Shown: piece after piece, positions 13,422-16,566 of the stretch | How positions within the stretch are numbered: position 1 is the stretch's first letter | Layout: each line of letters begins with the position of its first letter | Assembly (NCBI GenBank): GCA_003561715.1 | Contig: PWVU01000151.1 | Coordinates: forward strand, 1-16,566 | Source: Candidatus Kaiserbacteria bacterium | Lineage (GTDB): Bacteria > Patescibacteriota > Minisyncoccia > Phycocordibacterales > UBA12088 | Length of the DNA: 16,566 bases | Direction of reading: 5' to 3' | Translations under genes and position numbers: made by a program | Notes under the pieces: generated by a model | What the model saw: only the letters and a program-made list of their open reading frames with translations | Told to the model about the DNA's origin: nothing | The model's database searches: none

Positions 13422-14018
13422 TCACGCCGAGTTGATCTCCTGCATCGCCTCCGCGCGCCCTCGCGTGGCAACCAGCGCACCGGCGTGGGCTGCTCGATCG
13501 AGAATCGCGCCCAATACCTCGCGCTCTTTCTTGGAAAAGCCCCCGAGCAAAAATGCCTGTACCGCTTCTTCCCCGCGCGGTTTTTTTATCTTTCCGGATG
13601 GTGTGGTTGGCGCTATGCCGACGCGTACACGCGTGAACGCTTTGGTCTTAAGCGCGCGCACGATCGACTCGATACCCTTATGTCCACCTGACCCTCTGTC
13701 AAAAGCAATGCTGACCTTGCCAAACGGCAAATCGATATCGTCGTATATTACGGTAAGTTTCTCGGCTTTTTTAATACTGGTAACAAAACGCGCAACCGCA
13801 CCGCCCGAGCGATTCATGAACGTCTGCGGTTTGACGAGGGTCACTTTTTCTTCGCCAAGATAGCCGGTTGCAACATGTGCATTAGCCGTTTTGTCCGTGC
13901 GCCAATCGGTCTGCTCAACAAGTTTTTCATACAGCCCATCGACTGCCATAAATCCGACATTGTGTCGTGTGTCGACATATTCGTTTTTTGGATTACCAAG
14001 TCCGACTATGTAGTGCAT
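13422..14018 (-). CDS. pth: Peptidyl-tRNA hydrolase
   Basis: A 198-residue enzyme that frees tRNA from prematurely released peptidyl-tRNA in the cytoplasm. The family is clear from IVGLGNP (4-10), TRHNVGF with the catalytic H19, KPQTFMNRSG (63-72) with N69, DDIDLPFG with D94, and RGSGGHKG (108-115). E. coli N114, the Asn of GGHNG, is Lys114 here. Length matches the family. The C-terminal part is helical and ends in a basic, Ala-rich stretch. It converges on the S1 gene and diverges from lepB. TATACT ends six bases before the ATG, so its mRNA is probably leaderless. Confidence 0.95.
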   Translation of the reverse strand: MHYIVGLGNPKNEYVDTRHNVGFMAVDGLYEKLVEQTDWRTDKTANAHVATGYLGEEKVTLVKPQTFMNRSGGAVARFVTSIKKAEKLTVIYDDIDLPFGKVSIAFDRGSGGHKGIESIVRALKTKAFTRVRVGIAPTTPSGKIKKPRGEEAVQAFLLGGFSKKEREVLGAILDRAAHAGALVATRGRAEAMQEINSA

Positions 14019-14024
14019 GCACGT

Positions 14025-14054
14025 AGTATAGCAGAGTAAGAATTAGGGTGTTAG
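14025..14054 (-). promoter_or_regulatory. Probable pth promoter, -35 inside a repeat arm
   Basis: On the minus strand, TATACT (14025-14030), 18 bases after CTAACA (14049-14054; four of six -35 positions). The -35 is one of the CCTAACA words of the adjacent repeat. Transcription would begin at or next to the ATG. Confidence 0.5.
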
Positions 14055-14172
14055 GGAAATTAGGAAAGTTAGGGTCTTAGAGGTTGACGACTTCGTCGTC
14101 AACCGTTGCGTCAGCTTCGCTGTCGCAATCTCTAAATCCTAAAACCTAACTTTCCTAACTCCTAATCCTAAA
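14041..14172. repeat. TTAGG-arm palindromic intergenic element, copy 3
   Basis: The left arm is at 14041-14081, the right arm (CCTAA words) at 14130-14172. Two hairpins lie between: GGTTGACGAC/GTCGTCAACC with a TTC loop (14082-14091 with 14095-14104), and a ten-pair stem with one T-T mismatch, TTGCGTCAGC/GCTGTCGCAA with a TTC loop (14106-14115 with 14119-14128). The cores TGACGAC and CAGC-TTC-GCTG recur in copy 2. It sits exactly between the divergent pth and lepB promoters. Confidence 0.87.
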
Positions 14173-14173
14173 G

Positions 14174-14202
14174 TTGTACCTTCATTTTTACTCATGTATA
14201 CT
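14174..14202 (+). promoter_or_regulatory. lepB promoter, implying a leaderless mRNA
   Basis: TTGTAC (14174-14179), a 17-base spacer and TATACT (14197-14202). The expected start at about 14209-14210 lies only four or five bases before the ATG at 14214, and no Shine-Dalgarno is present. Confidence 0.7.
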
Positions 14203-14213
14203 AGTGCGTAATT

Positions 14214-14906
14214 ATGGATCCTGTTCGTGTACAGCCGTTTCAACAGAACCGATCCTTTAGTGCTACGGACCTCACACCACACGAGCCGGACACTCCACAC
14301 GGTATGCCCGAACCTCAGGAGCCGGAAAAGAAAGAAAGTTTTTTAAGTGAGATATTCAAGTTCGCTTTGATAGCAATTGTTATCGTAATCCCTTTTCGAC
14401 TCTATGTAGCCCAACCGTTCATTGTAAACGGCGCATCGATGTCTCCAACGTTTGAGACCGGACAATACCTCATCATTGATCAAGTCTCGTACCGCTTTAA
14501 TGAGCCGTCTCGGGGCGATGTGATCATATTCAGGTTTCCCGAAGATACCTCTAAGTACTTTATAAAGCGTGTTATTGGAATGCCGAATGAAACAGTCGAG
14601 CTACGAGGAACAGATGTGATCGTGCGCAATCAAGCAGGCGAGCAAATTCGCATCGACGAACCTTACTTGCGCTCAGCAAACCTCAAAGAAGACTTTTTGA
14701 CTATCACACTTGCCGAGGAGGAGTACTTCGTGATGGGCGATAATCGATCAGCAAGCTCCGACTCGCGCATGTGGGGCGCAGTGCCTGAAAGCCTTATCGT
14801 GGGACGCGCATTCGTACGTCTGCTTCCCGTCTCGGAATTAGGTTTACATCCCGGTCAATACGCCATTATCGGTCCTAATAAAACAACCACATCTGTAACC
14901 CAGTAA
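14214..14906 (+). CDS. lepB: Signal peptidase I
   Basis: A 230-residue membrane serine protease that removes signal peptides from exported proteins. A polar, Pro/Glu-rich N-terminal tail (1-43) is followed by one membrane helix (about 46-63) and the catalytic domain outside. The catalytic Ser75 lies in NGASMSPT and the general-base Lys118 in YFIKRVIG; RGDVIIFRFP is box C and MGDNRSASSDSR (174-185) is box E. All key residues are present, so it should be active. The plus-strand gene starts at ATG 14214 just after a consensus promoter. It is the obvious candidate to process the AxA|Gln pilin precursors 9 kb away, though CPR genomes may have other peptidases. The HisRS-like gene follows on the same strand. 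Confidence 0.95.
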   Translation: MDPVRVQPFQQNRSFSATDLTPHEPDTPHGMPEPQEPEKKESFLSEIFKFALIAIVIVIPFRLYVAQPFIVNGASMSPTFETGQYLIIDQVSYRFNEPSRGDVIIFRFPEDTSKYFIKRVIGMPNETVELRGTDVIVRNQAGEQIRIDEPYLRSANLKEDFLTITLAEEEYFVMGDNRSASSDSRMWGAVPESLIVGRAFVRLLPVSELGLHPGQYAIIGPNKTTTSVTQ

Positions 14907-14975
14907 TACTGCAGCATGTCGAGGCAAGGATACTGTAATTGTGCCATCTTTCATTACCAACAAACAACGCGCACT

Positions 14976-16184
14976 ATGTTTACAAGCAAACCTGTGGAGT
15001 TTTACAAAAAAGCAACCACCTGTGCACGGCACTATGGTTTTTACACAGCACAAGAATGGGCGGACATGTATGCACAAAATCCGCATCTTGCCAAACCCGC
15101 CAAAGAAAAGCGTCCGGCGTCGGTCCTTTCACCACTGCATCGCAAGCTGGATCCACAGGTTCGTGAGCTGGATTCCGCACTACGCGAAGTTGCAAGTCGC
15201 GGCATAGCACCGGCCGATACCCCCCTTTTGTTGTACACCTCCACCCCCGCATCAGGTCCGGGCAAGCCGCTCAATTTTTCACTCCACGCACTTGGCATGA
15301 AGCACAGCATGGCTGAGGCACTCATATTGAAGACCGCAACTGCGATACTTGAGGATCTTGGTGTTTCCGACACATGCACGTATCTCAATTCCATTGGTTG
15401 CAAAGACTCTTCAGCAAAGTTCGTCCGTGAGGCAACTCAACATTTGAAGCGTACGCTCGACACCATGCCACCTTCAGTCGCCCAACATCTCAAAGAGGAT
15501 TTATTTCTTACGTACCATCACATCAATCAAAAAAAGATTATCTTCTCCGATGAGCTACCCCGCCCCATGGAGTTTTTGAGTAGTGTGAGCCGCAAGCATT
15601 TGCGGGACGTGCTTGAGTTTCTGGAAGCGGCGGATCTACCCTATTCATTCGACGACTCACTGCTCGGACACCGCGATTGCTTTGGACACACGCTTTTTGA
15701 AATACGTAGTGGCGACCCGATGTTTGCGGACGATCCCGACGCGCCACAAGAGATATATGCCCGTGGGGGACGCTACGATGAACTGGCACGGCAACTATTC
15801 AAACAGCCGACAAGCGCGGTGGGTATCACCTTTACGGTACACACTGAACCGACAGACGCTGATACCATATCGGAACCCGCTACCCCAAAAGCGATGCGCA
15901 AACCACGCGTATATTTTATTCGCCTTGGATACGCCGCAGAGTTAAAAAGCTTTTATATCATCGAAACCCTGCGCAAAGCGCGTGTACCGCTTCAGCACAG
16001 CTTCGGGCAACTGCGCCTGGCGGACCATATCGCGCATGCCGAGGGATCGAACATCCCCTATACCCTCATCATGGGGCAAAAGGAAGCACTTGAAGACAGC
16101 GTCATCGTGCGCGACACCGCGACTCGTGCTCAACAGACCGTTCCCATCCAAGGACTGCAGATGTTCTTCAAGCATGCAAAATAG
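14976..16184 (+). CDS. HisRS-like class II synthetase paralogue, probably non-catalytic
   Basis: A 402-residue protein built like histidyl-tRNA synthetase. It has a class II core (about 80-290) and a C-terminal His/Gly/Thr/Pro-type anticodon-binding domain (about 310-400), with VYFIRLGYAAELKSF and IPYTLIMGQKEALEDSVIVRD as its hallmarks. ARGGRYDELARQL (262-274) matches the HisRS GGGRYD motif. Two signatures are altered: motif 2 (the FR-x-E region) is replaced by STPASGPGKPLNFSLHALGM, and the HisRS RGLDYYTGTVFE block reads GHRDCFGHTLFEI. Aminoacylation is therefore doubtful. HisZ, the HisRS-like regulator of histidine synthesis, normally lacks the anticodon domain, so that name does not fit either. 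I prefer ATG 14976, where HisRS-like sequence begins; an in-frame ATG at 14916 adds 20 Cys-rich residues. Neither has a good ribosome-binding site. It starts 69 bases after lepB and is probably co-transcribed. Confidence 0.7.
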   Translation: MFTSKPVEFYKKATTCARHYGFYTAQEWADMYAQNPHLAKPAKEKRPASVLSPLHRKLDPQVRELDSALREVASRGIAPADTPLLLYTSTPASGPGKPLNFSLHALGMKHSMAEALILKTATAILEDLGVSDTCTYLNSIGCKDSSAKFVREATQHLKRTLDTMPPSVAQHLKEDLFLTYHHINQKKIIFSDELPRPMEFLSSVSRKHLRDVLEFLEAADLPYSFDDSLLGHRDCFGHTLFEIRSGDPMFADDPDAPQEIYARGGRYDELARQLFKQPTSAVGITFTVHTEPTDADTISEPATPKAMRKPRVYFIRLGYAAELKSFYIIETLRKARVPLQHSFGQLRLADHIAHAEGSNIPYTLIMGQKEALEDSVIVRDTATRAQQTVPIQGLQMFFKHAK

Positions 16185-16214
16185 CGGACCAGGCAACAGG
16201 CTTGAGGCATTAGC

Positions 16215-16260
16215 TTAGGGTGTTAGGAAAGTTAGGATGTTAGGATGTTAGGAATTAGAG
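16215..16260. repeat. TTAGG half element, copy 5
   Basis: Five or six tandem degenerate words (TTAGGGTGTTAGGAAAG, then GTTAGGATG twice, and GGAATTAG) with no hairpins or opposing arm. It follows the HisRS-like gene and lies about 70 bases before the IS30-like element end. The 16261-16325 stretch shows nothing I recognise. Confidence 0.75.
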
Positions 16261-16325
16261 CTTCCAATATGTTTCCGCGGCTGACTATACAAGCTCACTT
16301 CACTGTGGTATTTTCTAATCGGCTT

Positions 16326-16566
16326 AGGGGAGCTACATTGACCCCAACTTCCGAACACCTATTTTGATAAACTCCCCACCGCGCACCGCGCGTTTTTTCG
16401 TACTCTAGCATGCGTGTGTTCGGCACGCCATGTCTCCACTTCAGCATCCCACACTTCCAAGGGAGTACACCAACCGAGGCACTTCATATACCGTGTGTTG
16501 AGATGCCCTTGTGCGATACGGATCGTCTCATCCGGTACCGGTGAGATATCACTCCCTTTGGGTACG
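16326..16566 (-). mobile_element. IS30-family insertion sequence, 3' end only
   Basis: The transposase C-terminus plus about 30 bases of non-coding end. GGGG (16327-16330) and CCCC (16341-16344) bracket AGCTACATTGA, a plausible part of the terminal inverted repeat. The true boundary cannot be set without the other end, which lies beyond the window. Confidence 0.5.
16359..16566 (-). CDS. IS30-family transposase, C-terminal fragment (runs off the window)
   Basis: Reading the minus strand in the frame that begins at 16565 gives 68 residues to a TAG stop at 16359-16361. The segment IAQGHLNTRYMKCLGWCTPL, continuing EVWDAEVE, is the characteristic end of IS30 transposases (LN-x-RPRK-x-LG-x-x-TP-x-E), the region around the last acidic residue of the DDE RNase-H fold. 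No frameshift or stop is seen in the visible part, but whether the whole gene is intact is unknown. A basic tail (HTHARVRKNARCAV) follows. Confidence 0.75.
   Translation of the reverse strand, partial: VPKGSDISPVPDETIRIAQGHLNTRYMKCLGWCTPLEVWDAEVETWRAEHTHARVRKNARCAVGSLSK

Noticed and set aside
14916..14975. 20-residue extension of the HisRS-like protein
   Set aside because: The residues are Cys-rich and unlike any HisRS start, and no ribosome-binding site supports ATG 14916. I keep it only as an alternative.
14976..16184. Calling the HisRS-like gene hisZ
   Set aside because: HisZ normally lacks the anticodon-binding domain that is clearly present here, and no histidine-synthesis genes are nearby.

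Overview
The window most resembles a chromosome fragment from a Patescibacteria/CPR bacterium, probably of the Parcubacteria type. This is inferred from gene content: many tiny two-helix type IV secretion (VirB2-like) pilin paralogues, a short four-domain S1 protein, a degenerate HisRS-like protein, and core genes that mostly lack Shine-Dalgarno sequences. TGA acts as a stop codon, so the code is standard. No rRNA, tRNA, CRISPR array or replication origin is supported.

Layout. (1) 83-2540, plus strand: a two-gene cassette with a strong promoter, good ribosome-binding sites and a strong terminator. It encodes a membrane-anchored SPFH/Band-7 protein and a membrane protein with a Cys-rich motif; the genes overlap by ATGA. 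(2) 2624-7832, minus strand: a class I methyltransferase, a membrane-anchored family-1 solute-binding protein, and seven VirB2/T4SS-pilin-like genes in a row. An internal promoter and terminator split the pilin genes into at least three transcription units. No secretion ATPase or channel gene is visible. (3) 8045-11834, minus strand: gyrA, a 90-residue single-helix protein, and an MBL-fold protein with a damaged metal site. (4) 12170-13333, plus strand: an S1-domain protein with a long leader, ending in a hairpin terminator. (5) Minus-strand pth diverges from plus-strand lepB, which is followed by a HisRS-like gene lacking the usual catalytic signatures. (6) The right edge holds the 3' end of an IS30-family transposase.

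Threaded through regions 3-6 is a family of intergenic repeats: degenerate arrays of TTAGG-type words facing CCTAA-type words, enclosing two or three perfect or near-perfect hairpins. There are three full copies (about 7896-8050, 11071-11202, 14041-14172) and two half copies (11837-11872, 16215-16260). They touch the stop codons of gyrA and the MBL gene and overlap the likely -35 of pth. This family, together with the seven-pilin cluster carrying its own binding protein, is the most unusual content here.

Functionally, signal peptidase I from lepB could process the secreted pilin precursors, most of which have an AxA site followed by Gln, as in Agrobacterium VirB2. The binding protein, methyltransferase and pilins may form one surface system for contact with or uptake from other cells, but that is inference from gene order.
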